64,000 nt of DNA from Acanthosoma haemorrhoidale (GCA_930367205.1 OV884011.1:119905866-119969865); one strand, 5' to 3'; shown: positions 36,306 to 47,873, counted from the stretch's first letter. Made by a program: numbers and translations. The notes: generated by a model not told the origin, from the letters alone.

Positions 36306-37860
36306 AAAAGATCCCGGCATCCTGCTGATCGCCGCTCGTACAATATGTACTGCCGATTAGTAAAGCGGCGATTGGCATCCTTCCGTTCCGATTCTCTCAA
36401 TTCCTACCTCTCCTCTCTGTCTACCAGGGATAACTCCTTGTGGAATGTAACCAAAAAAATCCTAAAGTATCAACCTGTTTCACATCCACTCCGTCGTGAT
36501 GATGGGTCCTGGGCGGCTTCGGATGGGGATAGGTCGGAGGAATTTGCTCTGCATCTTACCCATACTTTCACACCTCACCTTTCTCATCAAAGCCATACTC
36601 ACAGCACAACTGTGGAAGATTTCCTCACTTCACCTATACCTCTCTCTCTTCCACCAAAAGCCGTTAATCCCTCTGAGGTCAAATATCTTCTGAGAAACTT
36701 ACCTTACCGAAAATCCCCTGGATATGATCACCTTACTCCTCAAATTCTTAAACAACTTCCTCCTAAAGCCATAATCTTTTTAACCTATATATATAATTGC
36801 ATTATCCGAACGACGCACTTTCCTCTCCTCTGGAAACATTCCATTATTGTCCTATTCGCCAAACCCGGTAAACCACCCAATGACGCCTCATCTTACCGTC
36901 CAATTAGCCTACTCCCTATCCTCTCAAAAATGTTTGAGTAACTCCTACTAAAACGTCTATTTCCAATTGTTGAATCCAAAAACATTTTTCCGACACACCA
37001 GTTTGGTTTCCGCCAACGACATTCCACTGCTCAACAAGGCCTTCGCGTTGTTGATCACATCTCCTCAGCCCTTGAAACCAAACAGTATTGCACTGCTGCC
37101 TTTCTCGATATAGCTCAAGCTTTTGACAGGGTTTGGCACGCAGGTTTGCTCTACAAGCTCAAAAGATATTTACCACAGACCCTTTTCCTAATCCTACAGT
37201 CCTACCTTTCAAACCGCTTCTTCCAAGTCCGCTGTGGTTTAGAATACTCTAACTACTATCCCATAAGTGCAGGAGTTCCACAGGGCAGTGTCCTAGGCCC
37301 CATCCTCTATAACCTATGCACCGCTGATGTCCCCATCTACTCCCAATACCTTCTTGGCCACATTTGCAGATGACACTGCAGTCTTGTCATCCCACCCAGA
37401 CCCCGACATAGCATCCCATAACCTTCAAAAACACCTTGACGAGATCGAGTATTGGTGCAATCAATGGCGGATCAAAGTTAATGAAGCAAAATGCTCCCAC
37501 ATTACCTTCACCCTTTGTCGCAAGTCTTGTCCACTAGTTTATTTTAATTCTATTCCTCTCCTTGTATCCGAGACAGTACGGTACTTAGGCTTCCATCTTG
37601 ACAAACGACTGACCTGGAACCCACATACGAGACTAAAAAGACAAGAACTAAACAGACGCTTTGGACAACTGTACAGACTACTTCAAAGGACATCCCATCT
37701 CTCAATAGAAAATAAACTACTAATCTACAAAGTTATACTTAAACCAATCTGGACATACGGAATAGAGCTATGGGGGACAGCAAAAAATTCGAACATCAAG
37801 CGTATCCAATCCTTTCAATCAAAAGTCCTGAGAACAATAGTAAATGCCCGTTATTATGTC
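36306..37860 (+). pseudogene. J2 ORF2 reverse transcriptase, nearly intact domain
   Basis: The RT domain is the best preserved in the window. It reads in one frame from 36,303 to 37,373 except for one TAA (36,939-36,941) where J1 has Lys. After one frame change it is open again to 37,866. Visible motifs are VLFAKPGK, SYRPISLLP, FLDIAQAFDRVWHAG, GVPQGSVLGP and the FADD box at 37,363-37,374. The post-RT QWRIKVNEAKCSHITF and ELWGTAKNSNIKRIQSFQ segments follow. The 3' end is lost at the junction with the LTR piece. Confidence 0.85.
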
Positions 37861-38289
37861 ACGTGACAAGTCACACAAGGGAGTCTTAGTTGTTGTTATG
37901 ATGAAAACACACACAGCATTGTTCTCTCTAGTTTTGGGATCAGCCCGTGATACATGTTAGCTGTAAAATGTGTCAGAAAAACTTTAAAATTTCTTTTAGT
38001 TAGTGGTATTGGACTTAGCAGAACCAAGAAGAGCCATTGAAAGAAAAGAAAAAGAATTGATTTGGTTTGAAAATAATTGATGAGGATAAAAGAAGAAGAA
38101 AAAGCAAAATTGTAAACAAGTATTTATATATAATTAATTTAAATCTTTTTTTTTGTAATTAAATATAACCTTTTGCCAAATTTATTTTTGTTAGAAGAAC
38201 ATTAAACATCAGTTAATAAGTAATAAAGTAAATTTAAAGTTAAAGAATAAAAAAAAAAAATTACGCTATCTTTCAAAGAACGTAATATT
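37857..38289 (+). repeat. LTR of a second type of LTR retrotransposon
   Basis: The sequence departs from the Jockey text after TTATTATGTCA and begins TGTCACGTGACAAGTCAC (containing the palindrome GTCACGTGAC). It ends ACGTAATATT directly before a primer-binding site, so it fits an LTR of about 430 bp. No second LTR is present here. The left boundary is inferred from where Jockey homology stops. Confidence 0.6.
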
Positions 38290-38308
38290 TGGCGCCCAAC
38301 GTAAGGAC
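38290..38308 (+). promoter_or_regulatory. Primer-binding site (tRNA-Lys-1/2 type)
   Basis: TGGCGCCCAACGTAAGGAC follows the LTR end. The first 13 bases match the complement of the 3' end of tRNA-Lys isoacceptors (TGGCGCCCAACGTGGGG). It differs from the primer sites of the two minus-strand gypsy-like elements, so this is a separate lineage. Confidence 0.7.
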
Positions 38309-38434
38309 TGATAACGAGGTAATCTAGCTAAACGATTGTTTAGATAGTGTCACGAAAATTGTGTTTAAATTTGATATAAAGGTTAGGGTTAAAAATTGTA
38401 TTTGCCTTTAAGAATTATATTGTTAGATTCAGTC

Positions 38435-38778
38435 ATGGAAAAAGATAAGCATAGTGTCAATATTGATCCAAATGAGCAAACTATAATAAATAGATACGAA
38501 GATAATAAAGAAAATGAGGTTAGCGAAAGGTAATCACTTGATAGTCCGGTATCAAAAAATGATCAAAATTTTAGTTTAAATGAATCAAGTGAATGATGGA
38601 AAATATTAACGAAAAATTCAATGAAAATAAACAAAATTTATTAGAATTAAAACAAGAAAATAAACAAAATTTATTAGAATTATCTAATAAAATCGATAAA
38701 TTGGCAGATGAAAGTAATGAAAAATTTGTAAAAATTAATAATAGATTAGAAATATTTAAACAAAAATTAGAAACTTGA
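38435..38778 (+). pseudogene. gag N-terminal fragment with coiled coil
   Basis: An ATG at 38,435 opens a Lys/Glu/Asn-rich frame of 32 codons, then a stop. After a frame change the sequence continues as a coiled-coil-like repeat (NENKQNLLELKQ and a close copy of it, then SNKIDKLADES) to 38,778. Following an LTR and primer site, this is the expected place for gag. The fragment ends abruptly where Jockey sequence resumes. Confidence 0.55.
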
Positions 38779-41195
38779 GTCATTGTCCATAACTTCATAT
38801 TCCCTCACATAGTTCCTTTGGTAGCACACAATTTCCTTAAGTCCACTGCAGTGTCAATCTGGCTTCACTTTTACCCTTACTCTAGCATCAGTGTACTGCC
38901 CTCCCAATAAATCCAATTCAGATTCCCAATTCATCTCCTTTCTAGACTCCATCGGACATCGTTTCCTTGTGGGAGGGGACTTTAACGCAAATCACCAACA
39001 TTGGGGCCCAAGATCCAAAAATACACGAGGACGAGCTTTGCTCTCAGCACTAACACGGAAACATTGCTCTACTATCCCTCCTGACACACTCACCTAATGG
39101 CCATCTGATCTCAACCAAAATGATGATCTCCCCGACTTCTTTTTCTACAATAGTTTAGGAACACTAAACTATTCACTCAAGCGCCTCGATGACCTCTCCT
39201 CCGATTATAGACCTTTGATTCTAACCATTTCCGTAAGACCTATTCACAAACTGCCTCCTCCTTCACTTATCAGAGCCCCAGTTGATTGGGACCATTTTCG
39301 CCAGATTCTCAGAGACTCTGTAGACCTCAAAGTACCTCTGAAAACATCCCAAGACCTAGATGATGCAGAGCATTCTTTCACTACTGTGATCTAGAGAGCG
39401 GCCTGGGAGGCATCGTCACCCCTCCGTCATCAAAAAATTCACAATCAACATCCTTTACCTCAGTATCAGATGGTGAAAGGTCAGAAGAACTCGTCCTATA
39501 CTATCACTCCTCACCTCCAAAACAATACTCATCGCATAACAGTTGAAGATTTCCTCACTTCACCTACCCCTCTTGCGCTTCCACCAATAGCCGTTAACCC
39601 CTCAGAGGTCAAATACCTTCTGAAAAACTTACTTTATTGAAAATCCCCTGGATATGATCTTCTTACTCCTTAAATTCTCAACAACTTCCTCCTAAAGCCA
39701 TAATCTTCCTAACAAATTCCATTATCCGAACGATGCACTTTCCTCTCCTCTGGAAACATTTCATTATAGTCCTATTTGCCAATCCCGTTAAACCATCCAA
39801 TGACGCCTCATATTACCGTCCAATTAGCTTACTCCTTTCCTCTCAAAAATATTTGAAAAACTACTATTAAAACGTCTACTTCCAATTTTTGAACCCAAAA
39901 ACCTTCATACGACTCACCAGTTTGGTTCCCGTCATTGACTCGACATTCCACTGCTCAACAAGGACTTCGCGTTGTTGATCACATATTCTTAACTCTTGTT
40001 ACCAAACAATACTGCACTGCTGCCTTTCTGGACAAAGCTCAAGCTTTTGACCGGGTCTGGCACGCAGGTTTGCTTTATAAGCTCAAAACATATTTATCAC
40101 AGACCCTTCTCCTTTCAAGTCCGCTGTGATTTAGAAAATTCTAACTACTATCCCATAAATGCAGGATTTCCACAGGGCAGTGTCCTGGGTCCCATCCTCT
40201 ATAACCTATACACCGCTGATGTCCCATCTACTCCATTACCTTCCTGGCCACATTTGCAGATGACACTGCAGTCCCGTCATCCCATCCCAGAACCTTCAAA
40301 AACACCTTGATGAGATCGGGTATTGGTGCAACCAATGGCGAATCAAAGTTAATGGAGCAATATGACCCCACATAACCTTTACCCTCTGCCGTAAGTCCTG
40401 TCCACTAGCTTTTTAAAATGCGATTCCTCACGTCGTGTCCTAGACAGTACGGTATTTAGGCTTCCATCTCAACAATAGACATGGAACCCACTCACGAGGC
40501 TAAAATGATAAGAACTAAACAGACGCTTTGGGCAAATGTACAGACTACTCGGAATTCTACTCGAAGGACATCCCATCTCTCAATAGAAAATAAACTACTA
40601 ATCTACAAAATTATTCAATCCTTTCAATAAAAAGTCCTGAGAACAATAGTAAATGCCCCTTAATATGTCAGCAACAAAACCCTTCACAATGATCTTAATA
40701 CACCCTACATTCTTGAACTCATCCCTTCCAAGTTCATAAAATTCCATATTAATCTATCCAACCACCCTAATCACCTAGCACAGTCATTGCACTGCACCAG
40801 TTATCGCTATAATACCCTTGGAGACTAAAACACCAGTGGCCTCGTGACCTGCTTTAAATACGTGACAGTGGGAGCCCTGGCAATGGCCAGTCTCTCCAAA
40901 CATGTCCTAAGCGTCTGTGGCTCTCACGTTCTTGGTCAGCCTCCGTTGGCTCTTATCCAGTGATGCGGCTGACGAAGGAGCGTGGGGGACTTTCCAAGAC
41001 TTTCCTTCCTACTTCGCACGCGAGGGAGGTGACAACCATGTCGACTTGGGGGGTCTCGTGGCTGTTTGAATATAATGTATGATTGAGTGAGTGAATGAAA
41101 ATTGTAAATTGGTATGAAAAAGATCATTTATCACAATTACTTATTGCCCAATGAAGCAGATTGCAATTTTATCATAATAATGTTGTACTATTATT
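38779..41195 (+). pseudogene. J3: Jockey ORF2 3' part and 3' UTR, heavily decayed
   Basis: It resumes at the endonuclease domain (matching J1 from about 30,026), with MYCPPNKSNSDSQF and VGGDFNANHQHWG (38,891-39,097). It keeps the Trp codon that is a stop in J1. The RT part has many indels; GSVLGPILYNLYTADV and the FADD-coding TTTGCAGATGAC (40,253-40,264) are still visible. The 3' UTR is collinear with that of J1 and ends by the target duplication. It is more diverged than J2. Confidence 0.8.
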
Positions 41196-41237
41196 ATTGT
41201 ATTCAAGATGATGAGGTGGGACCTGAGAAATCTGTTA

Positions 41238-42000
41238 CATAACATGATTCTTCGTCACATATTCGAACCTTGGCCCACTTTCGGCACAGACTTGTGATAC
41301 CAAATTGACGATCATCAGCCCACCTAAATTGACGTTTCCCATTGAAATTGTGTTTTCATTGTTAGAGTCTGAAATGAATTCATCTACATATTCAGTCTTG
41401 ATGCGATATTGCATATTCTATCTTTTAGTATGAGTAGTACTAGAAAGACTATGAATTCTCAAGTAGACACTTAAAATGATTAGGTAATTATCCCCCCGTC
41501 ATGAGAATGTAATAAAAGCTGTATCGTTACATTGAGTTTAGTACTTCTTATCTAGTACTTGAAGATCTAATTACCAACATCGATGTCAAGTTGAAATAAA
41601 AGAATGAAATTACAACAATGTTAGTCACCCTGTCTAAAACCACCTGCAATGAACGATTATTTGGCATTTCATTAGCACATTATTCCCTGTACTGCCAGGT
41701 GGATCACCTTTTCCATGGCTATAATGAATTCGTTTCTTTTAAAAATTTTGTATGCAAAAGAGTGATGGGCAGTCGTTGAGAACTCCTTACCATTCTTCAT
41801 GACTTAGCGATCAAGGAAGATTTTATCGATCCAGGATTTCCATCGGCAAAACACTGGTACGAGTCCAACTTTCCTTTCAACATACAGCACATTAAAGACG
41901 GACTCCTTTAGGCTGAGTAATCCCATGAAAACTCACACATACATTCGGAACTCCCCTCTTTCATGACAGGCTGATACGTTAAACTCTCCAGTCAGAAGGA
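41238..42000 (-). repeat. Host repeat 'R', uninterrupted inverted copy
   Basis: This is the reverse complement of 27,984-28,098 joined to 32,719-33,380 without the Jockey element. It preserves the pre-insertion site (reads TTAATGTGCTGTATGTTGAAAGG on the minus strand, in two overlapping parts). It starts just right of the composite Jockey element. The frames on it are not coding. Confidence 0.8.
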
Positions 42001-43621
42001 ACTATCATAAATTTATTATATATTGAATAAAACTAATTTATAGGATCAAAATTTTAGTTCTGCATACATTTCTCTTTCATTGATGCTTCTTGGAAAAGAA
42101 AACTTTGGATGAGAGTTGTAATGTCCGTGTTAACACACTGTCGTAATTAATGAAAGAATCTCTTATGCCTTTAATTGATTGGATTGAAATAGTGCCATCA
42201 ACAGCTGACGTAGTATATCTTAATGATATGTAGAAAAATATGGCACCACCTAGATGTAATGTTTTATGGAAAATTTAACATCTACGAGCTTTTGTGAATG
42301 CTTACAGTTTGAAAGAAGGAAGGAATTTCAGAAATACACTTTACAGTTTGACTTCACATAGACTGTACAGCTCTCCTCATCGCCAGAGATAATTGGAAGA
42401 AGTTTATCAGAAAATCTTCTTTCCATACATCCAGGCACTCTCTTTACAATATGGAGTAAGATATAATCCACATTGTTTAAAATCCTTATTTGAGCAGTGT
42501 CATTGCAAGGCTCATGTGCTGTATATTTCTGTTCTTCATGGGATATGCCTACTAACATGCTGTCAGAGTTTATTTATTGATTTAGGCCACTTTAATCCTA
42601 GAATACCATGACAATTTTAATAAGAGTAAGAGAAGGGCCAATACTGCCTGCCTAACAAGCCTTACCAGGATAATGAGCCATTAAAAGAAACATATCTGAA
42701 TTCCACCGACTGCTTATCGGCTATTATCGGATAATAAACAAGAAGAATACATGCTATTTCAAAAGGCATGCAACCTCGGTGACTTTAGAACATGTAAGTG
42801 GTTACAATTTGAGGAGTCTACAAGAATATAAGACACAAGACAATTAGCGATTATAGTGAGATTGACATCTAGTAAATTTGTCACATGCTAGGTAGCTTTC
42901 GACGGGACATTGGTGATTGCATGGACTTGAGATGGACTTCCATTAAGTCCCTGTTTCATAATATTTTGCGTGTTTGATAATAAAAATAAAAATATATATA
43001 TTTAACACTTGAAACACGTACTAATGGAATGAGTGATTGTTATTATGGAAATTATAGTTCAGATCAGACAAAATTATTTTTCCTCGGAATCCATTCTCAT
43101 TTATAACTGAACGTCCCCGGATGAATAGTTTGACATCCTTATTAACAATTATTCATATCTGGAAAATGCAGCAGAAAATCATGGAAAATGTAAAGTACAT
43201 AAAAAATATTTGCTACATATCCTGAAATCCCCAGATAACCTCCCCCCCCCCCGCCATTAAACCATATCATATAGATAATATCACTCATATGGAGGTCAAA
43301 GATTACGACTCGTACAACTGAAAGTAAGAAAGAAATACTCCAAATTCTATAGTGGCTCGCTCATTTTACATTAATATAATAGAAATGTAATGTAAGGCTA
43401 ATTTTATTAACAATGGTGTTCATCGGTTAATTGGTTATTGGCGTTATGGAACCTTTTTTTGACTACTTTGGTACACAAACATTGATTTTCTTCCAGGACA
43501 GTTCAGAGAGTGCGATGAACTGCAAGAGCTGCGAGGTGAATAGGAAAAATAAGAGAAAAAAAAGGGAGAAGTCCACTGTTCGTTACCTTCTGGTTACTAT
43601 GAATATTTTTATAATTCTCGC
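42001..43621. other. Intergenic DNA, no gene seen
   Basis: AT-rich sequence with a C run near 43,240-43,252. Small frames at 42,328-42,611 lie on both strands, show no known motif and have no splice or promoter support. Confidence 0.5.
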
Positions 43622-43627
43622 GAGAGA

Positions 43628-43658
<31 letters not shown>

Positions 43659-43659
43659 G

Positions 43660-43748
<89 letters not shown>
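43622..43748 (+). repeat. (GA)n microsatellite, ~127 bp
   Basis: Near-perfect GA repeat with a few GG interruptions. It creates the Arg-Glu and Leu-Ser frames on the two strands, which are not genes. GA tracts of this length can bind GAGA-type factors and are prone to length change. Confidence 0.95.
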
Positions 43749-43751
<3 letters not shown>

Positions 43752-46214
43752 GGAGAGAAGCTAATGAATAATGCAAGGGGCGGGTCGCTATGTTTTGACA
43801 ACATGATACCTGCCGCCAGGCCTACCCTTTTAAAAAGTAATACCGCGGCATTTATTCAGCGTCCACGATCTGGCACGGCTAACAAGAGGAGTTGGCCTGA
43901 TTAATTGACTATTAGGACGAAAAAAAAAACAGGTCTGGAACAGACTTGTCAATGTTTAATTTACGGGCGCCAGCCGCGATGTGAGCGGGCCACTGATTTA
44001 TGTTCAGTAGCCACTGTGCATCGAACCACTGCCATTGAGGGCTATAGCCCGGTAACTAAGCTGCCACCTAGGATTAAACTATCCATCGTATATTTATGGG
44101 CCGTTTCAGCCTCATTTAAAAACAAACGATTCTGCACTGGGCTTATTTTCTGTTGAAGCGTTCGAACATAATCGCTAAAATAAAAGCAATAGAGACAAGC
44201 CAATCATATATCCGAGTGTTCACTGTGCAGTCTTAAAGAAATGGGATACAGTCAGCTCTTGGCAATTTGGACTCCTCACCTGGTCACTGTGTATTTTACA
44301 CTCGGTAATAAGAAACCGTTTCAGTAACAAGATATATATATGTATATATATATATAGACAAGAGGGCATTCTACAATTTGAAACGTAGCCACATCCCTTC
44401 TTTATAATTCAAAATTTACAACAAACATAAACATATGAATGTATATACACACGAAATAAATTATATAATTCTACGGTTGTTCTTTTTGCAAATTTTTATT
44501 GTTTTCACATTTATGTACCGTATGTATTTTTAATAAATTATGCTTAGTAATTCTTTCATGTTGGTATTTCAAACTTCTTCTTATATGAAACTCTCAGTGT
44601 TTGGAAAATTTTCTGGTATCCCTTTGGGTTTAGAATTATCTAGAGTCGAATGTATATACATATATTGGCGTACAAAAAGATTTTAGAATTAGATATTTGA
44701 CAGAATAAGGTACTGAGTTGTCAAACATATCTTGACGGCTAGGAAGCGGTCAGCCGGCATCATGATGCCCCCAATGGGCAGGTAGGTACTTCAACAACTT
44801 TTAGCTTAGGCCCCAATTTAGATATCGCTGATTATATGCTGCCATTTTGTGGGCAGGAGTTAAAAGGCAAGAAAGACGGGATCATATGATCCGGGAGACT
44901 AAGGATTTGAACTGAAGAATATTGTATATATAAGGAGGGTGATGAAAATTGATTGTTTGGAAAAGGAGTGACCCGAGGAAATATCGTGCACGAAAAGAGG
45001 GGAAGGCCTGAGATGAAGAGGTGGGAGACCTTGGAACACCACGGAATCCCAAAGACAAATCCAAAAAAACACTTCATGATACGCGTAAACTTATCTCTGA
45101 GTCCTTATCTCGCCGAGAGATCCCTATATACCACACAGCCATAATCAAAGTAAGGAAAAATGAGGGATGGTACAAGGATATGACGTGTAGGCTGATGCAG
45201 TAGATGGTGAGAGCAATGGAATAGTTTAAGGGTTTCTACGTATTACAGACAGGAAATTTCGAAGATATGTTGGTTACCCATAGGTTTTTAATAGTGGAAC
45301 AGAGTGTAATAGGATGGTAAGATGAAAAATAATAGAATTAATAAATATCGGTGGTGGTACTGGTGCTATGGGGAGTTGATGAGTATGCCCTTTACCGAAT
45401 GTGTTAAAATAAAGGGTAAGTGACAGGCAGTAACCATTTCGTAACACTAGATACAGAACTAAGAAAGACGTTAAGCCCGGCAGACAAGTCAAGGGTGGCC
45501 TTGAGACACCGTTGGAGTCGTGCAGTAAGATTGCTTCTAAGGAGGTGTGAAAAAAATACTCTTTTAACACAAAGAAATGAAAGGTAATCAAATAAAAGCC
45601 ACACGCATTAGTAATACAGAGAGTTTGTAAAGAAGGCCTACGTATATTAGGTAGGAGGAGGCAGCTACTTCTCACTCTATTTCGGTGGATGACCCCGTGA
45701 ACACCTGTCCTCCTGGTCCTGATCCTGGTGGAAGAAGAGGTCGTCTTCTCCTAGGACGCAATTTGAACGCTTAGAACATCTTGTCTTGAAAGATCTTGCA
45801 TCTATGAAGACATCGTTGCATTTTAAGAATAGATTTTTATAGTTAGTATATAAATATAATCATTCATCATTTTATTTTAACATTTTTAAGTAAAAAAACA
45901 TATCGCAGAGTGTATTCTATTTGTATAAAATAAATTTCTTCCATTGATCACCACGTTAATTTATTAAGATAAAACAAATTGGGTTAGAAGCAATTGGGAC
46001 AGTATTAAATTCTGAATAAATATTATTGAGCAATGAAATTTTAGATTCACTTTACGCTAATGCAATACGGTTAGAATTTGATAGTGTAATCAAATTAATA
46101 AGTAAGTTTGAGTAATTACATGACATCCCGTTTAAATAAAATAATTTAATTATTTGAATGGAGCGTAAAGGCATGTGCATGAGGGTGAGTAAGGTAGATA
46201 TAGAATGGTGTCGG
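43749..46214. other. Intergenic DNA with a unique-looking patch
   Basis: No supported gene. The 43,800-44,170 part is of balanced composition and high complexity and shows no partner in the window. It could be a conserved non-coding element. A (TA)n tract lies at 44,331-44,356. Frames at 44,832-45,675 on both strands are long by chance and show no motif. Confidence 0.4.
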
Positions 46215-46800
46215 GCTCAGTTTATAACTGAGTATCCCCAAAGTGGGAAGGAGACGCCCGCTGCGGGCGTGGGTCACTACAACCTCTTAGCCGCCGTTCG
46301 GCGAGCGCCCAGAAAGAGATAAGGTGGGGAGATAAGGTGTGGTCTTTCATCCTGGCTGCCGACCTAGTCGGCGGGCAGCCTAATTCGCTTTGATCTGCCT
46401 CCATAAGATCTTTAGAAGGTGTGGTGGGGCCCGACAGTGCACTATGTTCAGGAGAAGAGGTACAGGGTAGGTTTATAAATAGTTTATGTGGTCTTGGAAT
46501 GACAACAAATCCACTATCGGTGTCTAAGGGTAGGCGAAAACCGCCCGGATCCCAAAGGTGAGTGTGAACCGGAGAGAGACAGACTGGATTGCCATGGGAG
46601 ACACTGCTAGGAAAATATGCAGGGCCACGGCAACCGTCGTCCGCTAGGGAGAGGTCTCTTCCAAGGAGGTGCTAGTTTTAGTGAGACGAAGGCTGAGATT
46701 CCCACTATGAAGGTGTGGGGCCTGACGATGCTGGACTAAAACGTAGCGAGGCTAGAAGAGAGAGATGCAGAGGTAGTTGAATGAGAAGACCGTGGTTTCA
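46215..46800 (-). repeat. Solo-LTR-like repeat, family A, copy 2
   Basis: Its reverse complement matches 10,790-11,190, including the GGTTCACACTCGCCTTTGGGATCC region and the GAACA(T)AGTGCAC end. It carries an additional GC-rich stretch at 46,250-46,400. No internal coding sequence is attached. Confidence 0.55.
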
Positions 46801-46884
46801 GTAGAGCAGCAAATGTTCTTTGCTCGTGTATTTCGTTGTCAGTATAGATTCTAGAGTATCGTAGTAAAGTCACATCGTTTTATT

Positions 46885-47121
46885 TGTAGTCGTTTAATGT
46901 ATTTGATAGGATTTTCGTTATGTCTAGGTTTCAAATTTAACTCGTGCTAGTTGGCAAATGGATCGATTGTCTTGGTAATGTTGTCTGAGAAATTCAAGTA
47001 AGTCTATAACTGAGGCAAATTTTTTGTCAAAGGTCGCGATTTTAGCATTTCTTTCTAGTTTTGTTTTGGCACACATGAGAATGAGCTCTTCATTTCTTAC
47101 TCTATTTGGATTATCAGCTTA
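46885..47121 (-). pseudogene. gag-like capsid fragment
   Basis: The minus-strand frame reads NEELILMCAKTKLERNAK, then FASVIDLLEFLRQHYQDNRS and ICQLARVKFE before stops. The pattern of a helix, then L..FL...Y.D.RS and a Gln/Leu-rich helix resembles the gypsy-family capsid region. It lies downstream of the LTR, primer site and leader, which supports the call. The sequence alone is weak evidence. Confidence 0.4.
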
Positions 47122-47622
47122 GCAGAATCTTGCTATTAAATATGTCACGTTATTACGTACAGTATAAGATTTTCCGTTTTCCCATTATAAACCGGAATGA
47201 ATGTACAGTCACTATTTCTATTTTGTTTGTTTCGTTTGAGTTAATATTTCTAATCGAGTTGAGTCTATCTACTAAAGAAATATATAATATAAAAAAAATA
47301 AAAATTAAATTAATACAAAGTTGTTTTCATGCCCTGATGTAGAGTTCTTCAACTAAGAGATGTCTTCTTAAGACATCTAAGGGCTCTGGTAGTTGATAAT
47401 GTTTTTCTGACTTGAGCGTTGGATATTTAAGAATATCGGCTGTTCCTCCTTGGTGTTGTATGATGAGACTTGCCCCACAGTGACAATTCTTCTCGTAAGA
47501 GTAAAGAACATATGTCTATAGAATTTTTGATAATTGTATAGTTACTTCTTGGCTACTCGTCTAGATGGATGATTCTTCGATGAATGATTCCTTCTAAGTA
47601 CGGAGTAGTGTTCTTGAAAAGC

Positions 47623-47642
47623 CCTTCACTGTTCGGGCGCCA
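47623..47642 (-). promoter_or_regulatory. Primer-binding site (tRNA-Lys type)
   Basis: The minus strand reads TGGCGCCCGAACAGTGAAGG, a close match to the classic tRNA-Lys primer site TGGCGCCCGAACAGG. It is directly adjacent to the LTR. Confidence 0.8.
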
Positions 47643-47868
47643 ATTAAATCAACTCAGAAGCTATAGAACTTTTTAAAAAGAACTTTATTGAAAAAACAAT
47701 CCAATAGGTAGAAAACAAGTTATAAATGACTAAACTACTGTGCTATAAAGACTGGGTGGACGGGAGATGAATGATTATCATCTCTGAGCGAGGAGCGTAT
47801 ATATAGGATAGGAAATGGAGGGTGGTCAGCATTGTGATAGTGAGCTGATAGCGAGCTGTGTCAGCCCT

Positions 47869-47873
<5 letters not shown>
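47642..47873 (-). repeat. 5' LTR of the second gypsy-like element (~232 bp)
   Basis: The minus strand starts AGTTAAGGGCTGACAC, next to a (TA)n run, and ends GAGTTGATTTAATT before the primer site. This is the same AGTTA...TAA(C/T)T logic as the LTR at 6,986-7,333, and the inner-edge text is similar (AATTAAAT vs AGTTAAAT). An AATAAAGTT-type signal lies near 47,690 and a TATATA box near 47,811-47,816. Confidence 0.6.

Larger units (their letters stand above)
35486..41195 (+). mobile_element. Composite Jockey element (copies J2 + J3) with an embedded LTR-element piece
   Basis: The block is bounded by the perfect 14-bp direct repeat ATTGTATTCAAGAT (35,472-35,485 and 41,196-41,209). Inside are a Jockey 5' half (J2, to about 37,856), 0.9 kb of an unrelated LTR retrotransposon (37,857-38,778), and a Jockey 3' part (J3, 38,779-41,195) that restarts in the endonuclease domain. 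The RT domain therefore occurs twice. The shared target duplication shows that J2's left end and J3's right end belong to one original insertion that was later rearranged or received nested DNA. Confidence 0.85.
46885..47873 (-). mobile_element. 5' end of a second gypsy-like LTR element
   Basis: On the minus strand an LTR (47,873-47,642) is followed by a tRNA-Lys-type primer site (47,642-47,623), an untranslated leader of about 0.5 kb and a gag-like fragment (47,121-46,885). It is abruptly replaced by the family-A repeat to the left. It sits in a (TA)n tract, a target typical of errantivirus-like insertions. The rest of the element is missing. Confidence 0.6.

Noticed and set aside
43431..43804. 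106-codon plus-strand and 73-codon minus-strand frames
   Set aside because: They are made of Arg-Glu and Leu-Ser dipeptides encoded by the (GA)n microsatellite, not genes.
45274..45675. 133-codon minus-strand frame
   Set aside because: No motif, no splice or promoter support, and competing frames on both strands. Judged a chance frame.
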